DNA from: Rhinopithecus roxellana
Lineage: Eukaryota > Chordata > Mammalia > Primates > Cercopithecidae
NCBI RefSeq assembly: GCF_007565055.1
Contig: NC_044568.1
Coordinates: 20,638,620 to 20,702,619 of the forward strand
Direction: 5' to 3'
Length of the DNA: 64,000 nucleotides
A program made the position numbers and the translations under genes. Every line of letters begins with the position of its first letter. Position 1 is the first letter of the stretch. Below are positions 45,556 through 56,838 of the stretch, piece after piece. The notes under the pieces are model-generated. The model searched no databases, had not been told where the DNA came from, and saw only the letters and a program-made list of their open reading frames with translations.

Positions 45556-45952
45556 GTAACTCGGTTCCAGATCCCGCAAACGGTGAAAACGGACTCAGGC
45601 GATCGACACAGCGGAGTCGCGGCCGCCGGCGGCCCTGGGTCGCGAGCGTTTTCCGGAGGAGAGGAGGACGCGGCCCCGGAGCGCGGTCTCGGGCGCGGGC
45701 GGCCGCGACGCCGGCTCCGGAGGAATTTCAGTCAATCGGGGGCGATTATTCCTTTTCGAGCTGCGCCGCGGAGCCTGACCAGCGTCTCGCGCTCCCGCTG
45801 GAGACAGGACCGGAGGGGAGGGGGAGGGGAGGAGGGAGGGAGGGGGCAGGAGCGGCGGCGGCGGGGCCCGCGGCTCCACCTCAGCGGCGAGAGGGCCCCT
45901 CGCCGGCAGCCCCGCGGGGAGGGCGCCGCGCCGAGGCCGGGCGGGGGGCGGT

Positions 45953-46066
45953 TCAGGCCCGGGCCGCGGCCCCCCACCTGCGGCTGCCGCGCTGCGGGCG
46001 CCCGAGGGCGGCGGCGGGGCCCGCGGGCGGCGGCGGCACGGGCGGCGGCGCTGGCGGCTGCACCAT
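45953..46066 (-). promoter_or_regulatory. Possible 37-codon proline-rich upstream ORF
   Basis: An ATG at 46066-46064 opens a Pro/Ala-rich 37-codon frame in the likely 5' leader of JPH3. It matters only if transcription starts upstream of 46066, which is unknown. Confidence 0.35.
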
Positions 46067-46649
46067 ATTGGGGGCCGCGGGCCGGGCGCGGGGCGGCGGC
46101 GGCAGCAGCAATGCGGCGGCTCGGGAGGCGGCAGCGGCGGTGGCGGCGGCGTGCGCTCCGGACCCGGCTCGCGCGCTCGGGCCGCGCGGCGCGCGCCCGC
46201 ACCCAGCCCGCCCGCGCGCCCCCGCCCGTCCCCCGCCCGCCCCCGCCCCGGCCCCCGCCCCCGGAGCGCGACGGTCCCAAGAGGGGCGCGGCCCGGCAGG
46301 CTGGGGCTCGGCGCGCGGGCGGGGACCCTGGGCGCCCCGCCCTCCGCGCCCCCCGCCCCGCGCTCCCCGCCCGGGGCTTCCCCGGGTCCCCCGCCGGCCT
46401 GTAAACCGGGGTCCAGCCGGGGCGCCCCCGCCCCCTCCGGGACTGGGATTTAAAGGCACAGGAACTGCGTAATGGGAAGGCGCCCAGCACCCAGGGCGCC
46501 CTCGGCCCCCTCCCGGAGCCAGGCGGTGAGGCTGGCAGAGGGGGCCCTGCGAGCTGAGCGCCCCTGCCCCTGCCCGCTCCCGCGCGTCGCCCCTCCCGCC
46601 GGGCTCGGATCTGCCCCGCCTGCCCCTGACTCGACTGAGGCCCTTTGCA

Positions 46650-47535
46650 AACCACAGGTGGTTTTCTCCGGTGACAAACACTCTTTCCTTCTTCCTTCCG
46701 GGCAGCTTGGATCCAAGGGTGGGGGGAGGGGGGCTTACCCCAGAAAACAGGGATTTGGCGAATCCCTCTCCCCTATAAATTAAGTGAGAGTCGAGGCACA
46801 CGCACGTATCTTGGAGCAAAGTCACCCGAATTCCGTGCGCCCTGGCCAACAGGTAGCCCCCCCACTCGGGGAACGGTCGCGCTTTGGGGGAGCAAAGTGG
46901 GACCGCCATTCGGGCGTTTCTAGGTCTCTCTCCAGACATACTCTCACCCTCCGCCCCACCCTCCCCCAAGAGATGGTGTCTGATTCTTGGATCCGAGCAT
47001 CCTGGGACCCATTTAAAATGCATTTCCTGGACCATAAATCCTCAGGCAGAAGCCGGCGTCCCCAGCCCTCCTGGAATGCGTGCAGGAAATGGCAGCAGCC
47101 CGGTGCAGTGGGCTGATCGAGGTGGGGAGGCTGCCCAGGGTCCTCGCTCCTGGGAGCGTGGGCCGGTGACTTCGCGGCGCGGTGAGCCAGGAACTGCAAG
47201 CCAGGCCTGGAGCCTGAGATTGGGACAGGAGAAGAGGTGCGATTCGGAGCCTCTAATCAGCCAGGAGCCCTGCTCAGATCTTCCCCTGTCCGAGAGAATC
47301 ACGATTGTCCCCACTCTTAGCTCACTCTTGGCTCATGGGTCTATCAGGAAAATTAGCCCCTCCTGGGAGTCCCAGAGTTCAACCTCAGTCTCCTGCCTTG
47401 GGCACCAAAGCCTCCTCCCCAGAGTACCAGCAGCCAGGAGGACAGTCACCTCCTTATACACCCACTGTCAATGAGGGACATTTAGGGTGGTCGGCTGTGT
47501 TTTGTGCAGTTACAGTGATTCAGTGAACTTCCTAG
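46650..47535. other. CpG-island shore and upstream single-copy DNA
   Basis: GC content falls gradually. TATAAAT occurs on the plus strand at 46774-46780, with no gene attached. Contains one member (46881-46929) of a 49-bp duplicated segment. Confidence 0.5.
46881..46929 (+). repeat. 49-bp dispersed duplicate, copy 1
   Basis: Matches 49071-49119 at 45 of 49 positions. All four differences are transitions, and three fall in CpG dinucleotides of this copy. Confidence 0.9.
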
Positions 47536-47539
47536 AGCT

Positions 47540-47800
47540 GTCTCCCTGTGCCCCTCTATAGAAGTTCTCGAAATGTCTGCGGTGGCATCATCGGACCAGC
47601 TACCTCTTGGACTTTATTGGAAGCTGCCAAATTGCTTTCCAAACACCTGGAGCAGTTGACCTCTCACCTTTCAGTGTGCCTAGGTTTGTGGTTCTCTATT
47701 TCCTGGCCAGCACTGGTGTCCTCAAACTTCTGATTTTCCTTCCATTTATTTTACTTGATTCATCTAAATGGATATGAAATAATATCTCTGGGCTGTTTCA
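47540..47800 (-). mobile_element. L1 ORF2-tail fossil, reverse
   Basis: 'aagctgccaaattgctttcc', 'ggttctctatttcctggcc' and 'gatttt...catttattttacttg' resemble reversed old L1 tails. Confidence 0.6.
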
Positions 47801-47837
47801 TGTCCATGAAAATTTCTCTATTGTAAATATATGGGCC

Positions 47838-48050
47838 AAAGGAACTGCACCTTGTCCTCAAGAGATTCGGGTTCAAACCTTGGCTCCAGGGCCCACCAGC
47901 AGTGTGGCTTTGGGCAGTCACCTAATGTCCCTGAGCTCAGTTTTCTCATCTGTAAAACGGAGATGACATAGTTCCCGTAGGGTTACCGTGGGAATTCAAA
48001 AGCTAGGCGCCCAGCACTCAGTAAGAGCTCAGGCAGTGAGAAGTAATGTT
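47838..48050 (+). mobile_element. MIR SINE, nearly complete
   Basis: 'gattcgggttcaaaccttgg', 'gcagtgtggctttgggcagt', 'cagttttctcatctgtaaaac', 'cccagcactcagtaagagctc' in order. Confidence 0.8.
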
Positions 48051-49065
48051 ACCAGAAGCCAGCCTCCCAGGGAGGGTCATGGATTCCCGCATGGAGGCGC
48101 CCAGCCCTCTGCCTGTTGAAATAAACATTTTGCCACCACTCATATGCTCTTCTTTTCATTTCTTCCATTTTATTTCCAACCCTTTTGCTGCTGAATCAGC
48201 AGCCCTCCTTCACACAAGCAGTGGATCGCAACTGAGATCCTATTGAAACATGGTGGTTTTTTCCAAGCAGTTACTGGTCAGCACCTTCCACCCTTGGCCA
48301 GTGTACCCTCTGCTCCTGCAGTTCCAAGCCCCCCACCCCTACCGCCAACTGACCCTCTCTCATCTCCTGCAGTCAGTCACTCCAGCGGTGACAGGCTCTA
48401 GTCTCTGAAATGCAGATATTAGAGGCATTTATTCTGTGCAATTTGGAAATCACTCCCTCATAAAGTAGGGCTGGCAGTATTGATTTCATTTTGGAGAAAA
48501 CTCTCCAAGCCCATAAACATAGTACCACCCAGCAATTTAAAAACAAAAACCAGGGAGAAAGATAAAAAAGCTGTAACCCACATGTGAGCCAGGCACGAGG
48601 ATGAAGACAGCACGTTAGTCATCTCGTGGACTCAGGTGATTTGCAATTACACTCTCCTTTTTAAAAGACTCACTTTTCCCCACCAAGGTAAAGTGCCTTG
48701 CCAGAGGGAAAATAATGACTGGGCAGGATTCAAGCCCAAGTCTTCCTGGCCTTCCAGCCTGCACCCTTTCTAGCCTCCAGGTGTGGGTCCTTACTGCCTC
48801 TGTTGCCTGGTGCCTCTTCCCATGACAGCAGAGCTTTCTGGTCTCAGCTCCAGAGAGGCTTCCTGACTGTACTGCAGAAAGTTAGTTCCCCCTTCATCCC
48901 CACAAAAGCCTACTGATCTCCTTCAAAGAACTGAGCCACAATCAACTTATCTGTGCTTGCCTTCTTGTCTTTGCCTGTGTTTACCATAACACTGTGAAAT
49001 GTCCACAAGATCTCCCATTCCATGTGATCCTCTTTCAGGGTGGTGTTGACACCCCTCCTGTTGAG
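48051..49065. other. Single-copy upstream intergenic segment
   Basis: No gene or clear transposon; one MIR-like patch near 48680-48770 ('ccaccaaggtaaagtgccttgcc'). Confidence 0.5.
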
Positions 49066-49070
49066 GGAGT

Positions 49071-49119
49071 GCTTTGGGGGAGCAAAGTGGAACCGCCATT
49101 TGGGTATTTCTAGGTCTCT
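49071..49119 (+). repeat. 49-bp dispersed duplicate, copy 2 (CpG-decayed)
   Basis: Second copy of the 46881-46929 segment, 2190 bp away. It lies just before an MLT1 LTR and has TG/TA where copy 1 has CG. Confidence 0.9.
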
Positions 49120-49139
49120 GTTGAGAGATGGGCTTTGCA

Positions 49140-49555
49140 TTCTCTTCCCTTGAATCTGGGCCAGTGTGTGATTATCACAGAAGTGACATGATGTGACTTC
49201 AAAGGTCAGTTCATAAACAGCAACACAGCTTCTGCCTCATGCTCTTGGGGTGCTCAAGCTTGGAACCAAGTTGCCATGATGTAAGGAGGTTCAAGCAGCC
49301 CCTGGACATGCCAACAAGGAGAGATACAGGGTCCTCCAGCCTACAGCTCCAGCCAGACTCCCAGCCAGCAGCCAGTACCATTTGACAGCCATAAAAGCAT
49401 ACCATCTTGAAAGTAGACCCTCCAGACCCCATACAGGCCACCCCAGCTAAAGCCACATGCAGCTGAGACAAACATTCCCCATCACACCTTGTCATCATTT
49501 CAATTTTCTGGAAAAAAAAAAAAAAAAAAAAAAGATTGTTGTTTTAAGCCAGGCA
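49140..49555 (+). mobile_element. MaLR (MLT1-like) LTR
   Basis: 'cccttgaatctgggccagtg', 'aacacagcttctgcctcatg', 'aagttgccatgatgtaagg', 'gccagcagccagtaccatt' and 'gattgttgttttaagcc' are in MLT1 order. A 24-base A run (49511-49534) lies near the 3' end. Confidence 0.75.
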
Positions 49556-49772
49556 CCACACAAACCGTAACCCAGAAGCCAAATCTAGTCCACTGCCTTT
49601 TCATAAACAGAATTTCACCGAAGCACAACCATGGCCATTCATTTGTGTGTCTGGAGTGGCTTTTACACTGCAACGTAAGAGTGGAGTCGTGACAGACACC
49701 ATATAGCCTATAAAGCATAAAATACTTACCATCTTGTCCTTTACAGAAAATGTTTACCAAGCCCTGCGTACT
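49556..49772 (+). mobile_element. MER20-like hAT transposon
   Basis: 'cagaagccaaatctagtcc', 'ccatggccattcatttgtg', 'gtggcttttacactgcaacg' and 'ttaccatcttgtcctttacag' follow the MER20 layout. Confidence 0.7.
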
Positions 49773-49774
49773 AG

Positions 49775-50190
49775 TCTTCGAGGGCCAGCATAATAAAATT
49801 CCGCAGACTGGGTAACTTAAACAACAGAAATGTCTTATAGTTTTGGAGGCTAAAAGTGTAAGATCAAGCTTCTGGCTGATTCAGTCCCTGGTGAGAATTC
49901 TCTGCCCAGCTTGCAGATGGCCACCTTCTCACTATGACACGACCCAAACCTCTCTATTTTACTGGGCCCTACATCTCTGCTCTCAGCCATCCTGCCTTAT
50001 GTTTCTGCCTTCCATAGACCAGCTTTATCTGCTACAATCTGCTCTTCCCATCCTGACAGTCACTAACCTGAACTCTGGGGATCCTGATGCCTGAGTCTTA
50101 GGAGAGACATTCAGCTTGGGTCAGGTGTCCCTTTCTGACTCGATTAGCTGTGGTCAAGTAGTGGGGTCCAGGGTTCTCCCTCGTGATGGC
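49775..50190 (-). mobile_element. MaLR (MST/MLT1-like) LTR, reverse
   Basis: Reverse LTR: 'ccgcagactgggtaacttaa', 'cagaaatgtcttatagttttgg', 'ggtgagaattctctgccc', 'ccaccttctcactatgac'. Confidence 0.72.
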
Positions 50191-50497
50191 AGAAAGATGT
50201 GATCAGCATTTCTAGTACAAGTAGAGGAAGTAAACTGAGCCAAAAATTGGGATATAGGGGTCTGTCGATAAGACATGATGTAAAATTGAGAATGGAAGAG
50301 CTTTGACAAAATGATAAGCATGATTTTACTTCCTTACTTACTAAGATCTAGAACTACCCATGACTCCAGATAGTGCTGTCACTGGTCATTCAATTTCAAG
50401 ATGAAGATAATTATGAAAAAAGAGGTGGGAGGAAGGAAGAAGAGGGGGATAAAGCAGAAGTAATCTGGATGGATTAACATGAAAGAAAAATAAACTT
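50191..50497. other. Unassigned AT-rich segment before the GAT repeat
   Basis: Nothing recognised apart from short purine-rich patches. Confidence 0.45.
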
Positions 50498-51265
50498 TGT
50501 GATTGTGATGATGATATAAAGGATAATGAAGATGATGATGTGTTAGTGATGATGATGGGGATGATCGTGGTGATGATGATGATGGTGGTGGTGGTGATGG
50601 TAATAATGGTGATGATGATAGTGATGCTGATGGTGGTGATGATGGTGATGATGGTGATAAAGATGGTGACAATGTTAATGATGGTGATGGTGATGATGAT
50701 GGTGAGGATGGTTATGGTGATGATGATGATGGTGATGGTGATGATGATGGTGATGATGGTGATGACAGTAATGGTGATGATGGTAATGATGACGATGGTG
50801 GTGATGATTATAATGATGGTGATGGTGATGGTGGTGGTAATGATGGTGATGGTGATGTGATGGTGGTAATGGTGATGGTGGTGATAGTGATAGTGATGAT
50901 GGTGATAATGGTGATGGTAATGGTGGTGATGATAGTGATGATGGTGATGATTATAATGATGGTAATGGTGGTGATGATGATGGTAGTGATGATGGTGATA
51001 ATGGTGATGATGGTAATGGTGGTGAGGATAGTGATGATGGTGATGATTATAATGATGGCAATAGTGGTGATGGTGATGGTGATGATGGTAGTGATGATGG
51101 TGATGATGGTAATGGTGGTGAGGATAGTGATGATGGTGATGATTATAATGATGGCAATGGTAGTGATGATGATGGTGATGGTGATGACGATGGTAGTGTG
51201 ATGATGGTAGTGATGGTGATGAGGATTATGGGAATGGTGATGATGGTAGTGATAATGATAGTGAT
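50498..51265 (+). repeat. 770-bp degenerate (GAT)/(GGT) trinucleotide repeat
   Basis: Mixed GAT, GGT and AAT triplets, for example gatgatggtgatggtg, with C almost absent from the plus strand. Higher-order duplications exist: the block 'gatgattataatgatgg' recurs near 50804, 50947, 51043 and 51138. Long Met/Val-only and Asp/Gly-only open frames are consequences of the repeat. Confidence 0.97.
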
Positions 51266-51480
51266 AATTATTACATGTATGTGCCTGGCTCTGTGCTGAC
51301 CCTATATTATCATATCGTATTTAATCCTAAAGCAACTTTATGAGGCTGGTAGTATTATTACCCTCATTTTACAGATGAGGAAATCTGAAGCTCATAAAGG
51401 CCAACTCACTTACCTAAGGTGGAAGTGAAGCAGTTGACAGCAGAGCACAGGCTTGCAGCCACCACACTCTTCTGTCTCAA
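51266..51480 (-). mobile_element. MIR/L2 fossil, reverse
   Basis: 'tgtgcctggctctgtgctga', 'attaccctcattttacagatg', 'gaggaaatctgaagctc'. Confidence 0.7.
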
Positions 51481-51499
51481 GTGTGCAAATGTCCCCTTG

Positions 51500-52060
51500 C
51501 TGGGAAAAAAATGAGTTGTCTCTGGCCAACCCACATATTTGTATAATTTAATGAATATCTAAATAGTAAATGCCCAGATAATGACCACCCAGGTCAAGGA
51601 ATTAGACATTATTGGAACCCCCAAAACCCACTGTGTATCCCTCTCCAATCAAAACCTTCTCCTCCCTCCAGACAGAGCCATTAACCTGAATTTGTGATCA
51701 CCTTTGCTTTTCTTTATAATGTTACCACCTGTCTATGTGCATCTTAAGCACTGTGGCCTAGTTTTTCCTGTGTTTGAGCTTCGTGGGACTGGAATCACAC
51801 CAAATCCTTTCTTTTCTGCCCAACATCATGCTTGGGATTCACTCCTGTGGCTGGGTCCCTTAGGTTCATTTGTTCTCTTTGCTGTATAATATTCCATCCT
51901 ATGAATATCTCCAATGTGACTGATCCCTTCTACTGTAGGTAGACATAAGAGTTGCTTATGGTTTGTGGCTGTTTTTATTCAAAACGACTGCTTTCACTTT
52001 CTTGTCTGTGTATTCTAGAATGTGTGCACACGTCTCTTTATTGCAGAACACTCATTCACT
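51500..52060 (-). mobile_element. L1M 3'-end fossil, reverse
   Basis: 'atgaccacccaggtcaagg', 'gctgtataatattccatcc' and 'ttgtctgtgtattctagaat' fit reversed L1M tails. Confidence 0.7.
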
Positions 52061-52592
52061 CTCAGCCTTCACCATAAACACCCTCTCCAGGGGTCCCCTG
52101 GAGCCACTTTAGGTGTCTCTGAGCTCTGTCAGCACCCTGTGCACCCCCATTATAGCATATGCCACTCTGCCACGTAACTATCTTCTAATTCATGGTCTCA
52201 TCCACTCAAGTGGGGAGTGGGGAGCGCTGCTAGATTTCTCTTCTTCTCTCTCCTTCTCTCTTCTCCTCCTCAGCACCTGGCACAGTGTCCGGCACACAGT
52301 AGGGATGCAATCGTTACATTTTTGAGTGGATGATAAATGAACAAACAAAGACATGATTGGGAAGTCAGCCTCCCTAGACATTTGTTCAATCAATGCTTGT
52401 CACATGAAGTGAAGGGTGTCGTCTGAAAGTGCTTTTAAGACACTCAGCTATGCTTATTTCTGTGATCTATGTTTTGACTTTGTTTGACGTGAGCTGATAT
52501 TGCCAACATGGCACTTGGGGACGGCTATAGAGTTACAGAGGTCCCACTCACCCCTTCCTGCCCAGCAGATGATGCCAAGCATATGAAGACAT

Positions 52593-52945
52593 CCAGACGG
52601 GGCGCGGTGGCTCACGCCTGTAATCCCAGCACTTTGGGAGGCTGAGGCGGGTGGATCACCTAAGGTCAGGAGTTTGAGACCAGCCTGGCCAACATGGTGA
52701 AACCCCGCCTCTACTAAAAATACAAAAATTAGCCAGGCGTGGTGGCACACACCTGTAGTCCCAGCTACTTGGGAGGCTGAGGCAGGAGAATCGCTTGAAC
52801 TCAGGAGGCGGAGGTTACAGTGAGCTGAGATGGCGCCTGTGCTCTCCAGCCTAGATGACAGAGTAAGACTCCGTCTCCAAAATAAAAAAAAGAAAAAGAA
52901 AAAGAAAAAAAAGAAAAGAAAGAAAAGAAAAGAAAAAAGAAAAAG
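52593..52945 (+). mobile_element. AluS-type SINE with expanded AAAGA tail
   Basis: Complete Alu. The tail is about 70 bp of A/G repeat. Duplication aagacatcca on both sides (about 52583 and 52943). Confidence 0.94.
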
Positions 52946-53479
52946 ACATCCAAAGAAACACTTTCCCGGATGGATTGCTTTTATATCTTCCCTCCTCCTT
53001 GTCTGGCTCCCAGGGCTAACAACTGTGATTAGACCTCGTTAGAATGAGGTGGCTAGTGGTTTCCTCACACCTTTGTCTTACCTACCATGAATCCGTCCAT
53101 CCCCGTGGAAGGTCACCGAGCAGTGTGGGCGGCAGGAAGAGGTTCGTGAATCTGCTGGTTCATCCAGGAAGGCAGCAGCAGTCGTAGAGTCTGGGCAAGG
53201 CTTTGGGAAGGGGCTGAGCTACTCCAGGAGGGTGGGTGCACCTAAAAGTCAAAGCTAGGGTGGAAAGGCTCAGAAATTGGGGAGATGAACCCAAAAGTCA
53301 CAATAGTGCACCGAGAGCCCTGGCCATTGTAAACCAGCTTCCTGCAGCGTGCAGCGCAGCCCAGGCGAGCTCCCACCTGTCCCGTCAAGGCAGGTTTTCA
53401 TCAGTGCTCACTGGCCTCAAGACAACTCCTGGTCTCCTTCACACGGATCCCAAGGCTCTCCCGAGCTGCTGTCTGCCGA

Positions 53480-53870
53480 GCCCTCTTGCCTCCCCATCTT
53501 CACCCCATGCTCCAGTTCTCATATCCCACCTACTTGAGCTGGCTACTGCCCGTCCATACTCTGTTCCCTCTGTCTGGTGTATTCATTCAGGTCTCTCCTT
53601 CTTCCAGGAAGCCTGCCCGGCCTCCCACCCCACCCAAGGCCAGGATGGGTGCTCCTGCCCTGTGCTCCTATCACCTCTCAGGCCATTTGTATCAGCGCTC
53701 GGCACCCCTGTGGCCGGGTTTGTATCATCATCAATGCTTGTCACTAAATGCTTCAGGCAGGGACCAGATCTGCTGTGTTCACTTTCTTTCCCCGGGGCAG
53801 TAATTGTCTGTATACACTAGGTACTCAACAGATGTGTGGGGGTGACCAAATGAATGAATATGGTGCGGAA
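53480..53870 (+). mobile_element. L2 fossil
   Basis: 'tctccttcttccaggaagcctgcc', 'caggcagggaccagatctg' and 'aggtactcaacagatgtg' followed by 'aatgaatgaatat' give the L2 3' signature. Confidence 0.72.
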
Positions 53871-54271
53871 GAATTTTCCTGGGATCACAGAGCAGCTGAG
53901 AGTAACAAGGGACTGAGGACAGCTCCCTTTCTCTCCCAGAACTTCCCCAACCTTGCCTTCTGCCTGGACGGGCCGGGAAGGCCTTGCCCTCCTCCTCCCC
54001 TGTGCCAGTGCAGCCTGCAGGGGGCTGGGGTTGCCCAAGGGCAACTCCCCTTTACTGGGGCAAAAGCACTCAGGTGTCTCCGTATACTCAGCTGTTGTGT
54101 GGGATGGGCTTGGCCTGGGTGCTGACAACCTGTTTCAGACCCTGGATCCAGCAGTACCTGAAGCCAAACTACCTCTGAACTGACTCATTTACCAAGGAAT
54201 AGGCACCAACAAGTTCACTTTTTGCCTAAATCACTTTAAGTTGGATTTTCCAGCATTTGAAAATGAAAATC

Positions 54272-54572
54272 TTTTTTTTTTTTTTTTTTTTTGAGACAGA
54301 GTTTCACTCTTGTTGCCCAGGCTGGAGTGCAGTGGCATGATCTTGGCTCACCGCAACTTCTGCCTCCCAGGTTCAAGCAATTCTCCTGCCTCAGCCTCCT
54401 GAGTAGCTGGGATTACAGGCATGCACCACCACACCCAGTTTATTTTGTATTTTTAGTAGAGACGGGGTTTCTCCATGTTGGTCAGGCTGGCCTCAAACTC
54501 CCAACCTCAGGTGATCTGCCCGCCTCAGCCTCCCAAAGTGCTGGGATTACAGGTGTGAGCCAACGTGCCTGG
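54272..54572 (-). mobile_element. AluS-type SINE with TSD
   Basis: Complete reverse Alu. Duplication tgaaaatgaaaa-ctttt on both sides. Confidence 0.94.
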
Positions 54573-54741
54573 CTGAAAATGAAAAACTTTTAAAAAACAT
54601 TTACTGAGAGAGAATTTACATTCCATACAGTTCACCTGTTTGAAGTGTACAGTTCAATGTTTTCAGTGATTCATCAAGTTGTAAATTATCACCACAATGT
54701 CATTTTACCTTTTCACTACCCCAGAAAGAAACTCCATGCCC

Positions 54742-55134
54742 TGCCAGGCGCAGTGGCTCACGCTTGTAATCCCAACACTTTGGGAGGCTGAGGCAGGCAG
54801 ATCCCTTGAGCCCAGGAGTTAGAGACCAGCCTGGCCAGCATGGTGAAACACTGTTTCTACCAAAACCAAAAAATTATCCAGGCATGGTGGCGCGTGCCTG
54901 TGGTCCCAGCTACTCGGGAGGCTGAGGTGGAAGAATCACCTGAGCCCGGGAGGTCAAGGCTGCGGTGAGCTGTGATGGCACCACTGCCCTCCAGCCTGGG
55001 CGACAGAGTGAGACCCTATCTCAAAAAAGAAAAGGAAAGGACAGGAAAGGGGAAAGGAAAGAGGAGAGAAGAGGGAGGAGGAGAGGGGAGGGGAGGAAGA
55101 AAGAGATAGAGAGGAAGGCAGGCAGGCAGGCAAG
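54742..55134 (+). mobile_element. AluS/J-type SINE with long purine tail
   Basis: The Alu body ends near 55020. The tail has expanded to about 110 bp of GGAAA, GAGGA and GGCA units. Confidence 0.92.
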
Positions 55135-55679
55135 CCCATACTCATTAGCAGTCCCTCCCTCCCCACAGGGCCCTCAGTCCCTGGCAACCACTCACCTGTT
55201 TCCTGTTTCCCTGGATTTCTTAGTTCCAGAGATTTCCTGTGAATATAACTCTGTGATATGTGATCTTCTGTGCTGGCTTCCTTCACTCAGCTAGTGTTTT
55301 TGAGGTTCCTCCGTGTTGTAGTGCGCATTGGTGCTTTCGTCCCATTTCTGTCCAGTTAATCTTCCACTGCGTGGCTGCATCACACTTTGTTCGTCTATTC
55401 ATCAGTGGATGAAATGTGGGGTGTTTCTAGCTTGGGGCTATGATGAACATGCAGGTACAAGTGTTTGGGTGGACATACTTTTTCAGTTTTCTTGGGTATA
55501 TACTGAAAAGTAAAATTGCCAGATCACATGGTAACTGTGTGTTTTACTTTTTAAGGAGTTGCCAAACTGCTTCCACAGCAGCTGCATCATCCTTCCTTCC
55601 CACCAGCGGCATACAGGGGTTCCAGTTTCTCCATATCTTCTTCGACACTTGTTTTTGTCTGTCTTTCTGATGAAAGCAT

Positions 55680-55905
55680 CCTCGCCAGTGTGGGGGCATC
55701 CGACTGATGTCCTGGCTGGTGTGGGGGTGTCCGTCCGTCTGGCGTCCTCACTGGTGTGGGGGCGTCCTGGCTGGTGTGGGGGCGTCCATCTGGCGTCCTC
55801 CCTGGTGTGGGGGTGTCCTTGCTGGAGTAGGGGCATCCATCTGGCGTCCTGGTTGGTGCGGGGGCGTCCATCTGGCGTCCTCGCTGGTGTGGGGGCATCC
55901 AGTTG
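55680..55905 (+). repeat. VNTR inside the L1M element
   Basis: Degenerate tandem units built on 'ctggtgtgggggcgtcc' and 'atctggcgtcctc', with several half-unit variants. It replaces or expands L1 sequence between 'gatgaaagcatcctc' and 'ggtgatttgcactccc'. Confidence 0.92.
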
Positions 55906-56109
55906 GGTGGTGATTTGCACTCCCTGATGATGAGAGGTGCTAAGCATCTTTCCAAGTGCTTATTGGCCATCTCTATGTCCTCTATAGAGAATTGCGTGTT
56001 CAGATCCCTTGCCCATTTTATTTTACTTTTCTACAAGTTATTGGTAGAGACTTTGCCCATTTAAAAATTTGTACTTTTATTACTGAGTTATGGGAGTTCT
56101 TATTTGGAG

Positions 56110-56411
56110 TTTTTTTTTTTTTTTTTTTTTTGAGATGGAGTCTCACTCTGTCGCCCAGGCTGGAGTGCAGTGGCACAATCTAGGCTCACTGCAAGCTCCG
56201 CCTCCTGAGTTCACACCATTCTCCTGCCTCAGCCTCCCAAGTAGCTGGGACTACAGGCGCCCACCAGCAGGCCCGGCTAATATTTTGTATTTTTAGTCGA
56301 GACGGTGTTTCACCATGTTAGCCAGGATGGTCTCAATCTCCTGACCTCATGATCCGCCTGCCTCAGCCTCCCAAAGTGCTGGGATTACAGGTGTGAGCCA
56401 CCACGACTGCC
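56110..56411 (-). mobile_element. AluY SINE with TSD
   Basis: Reverse AluY in L1M. The duplicated flank ctgagttat(g/a)ggagttctt has one mismatch. Confidence 0.94.
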
Positions 56412-56537
56412 CTGAGTTATAGGAGTTCTTTATACATTCTGGATACAAATATCTTATCAGATATATAATTTGCAAATGTTTTCTTCCATTCCATGAGTTG
56501 TCTTTTAATTTTCTTCATGGTATCACTTGCAGCACAA

Positions 56538-56838
56538 TTTTTTTTTTTTTTTTTTTTGAGACGGAGTCTCGCTCTGTCACCCAGGCTGGAGTACAGTGGC
56601 CGGATCTCAGCTCACTGCAAGCTCCGCCTCCCGGGTTTGCGCCATTCTCCTGCCTCAGCCTCCAGAGTAGCTGGGATTACAGGCGCCCGCCATCTCGCCC
56701 GGCTAGTTTTTTGTATTTTTAGTAGATACGGGGTTTCACTGTGTTAGCCAGGATGGTCTCGATCTGCTGACCTCGTGATCCGCCCGTCTCGGCCTCCCAA
56801 AGTGCTGGGATTATAGGCTTGAGCCACCGCGCCCGGCC
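56538..56838 (-). mobile_element. AluY, cercopithecid AluYRa-type, TSD gcagcacaa
   Basis: Low-divergence reverse Alu with 'gtggccggatctcagctc' and 'cggctagttttttgtattt'. Perfect 9-bp duplication gcagcacaa at 56529-56537 and 56839-56847. Confidence 0.95.

Larger units (their letters stand above)
45040..46640 (-). promoter_or_regulatory. JPH3: JPH3 CpG island and TATA-less promoter region
   Basis: About 1.6 kb of very GC- and CpG-rich DNA spanning exon 1 and its upstream side. No TATA box is seen on the minus strand near the expected start. Dense GC boxes and G-runs lie on the sense strand at about 46200-46265. CGG/GCC triplet clusters occur at 45850-46160. A YY1-like CCATATT element lies at 46063-46070 (plus strand). 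The start site itself cannot be placed from sequence. Confidence 0.85.

Noticed and set aside
46774..46780. TATAAAT on the plus strand as the promoter of a divergent gene
   Set aside because: No exon, splice donor or coding frame of coding character follows it. A non-coding divergent transcript remains possible but is unsupported.
45285..47035. 395-codon forward and 360-codon reverse ORFs in the CpG island
   Set aside because: Pro/Arg/Gly/Ala-rich frames open because GC-rich DNA has few stop codons. They overlap each other and the promoter and show no domain.
50540..51201. Met/Val-only proteins in the GAT tract
   Set aside because: They are translations of a simple trinucleotide repeat.
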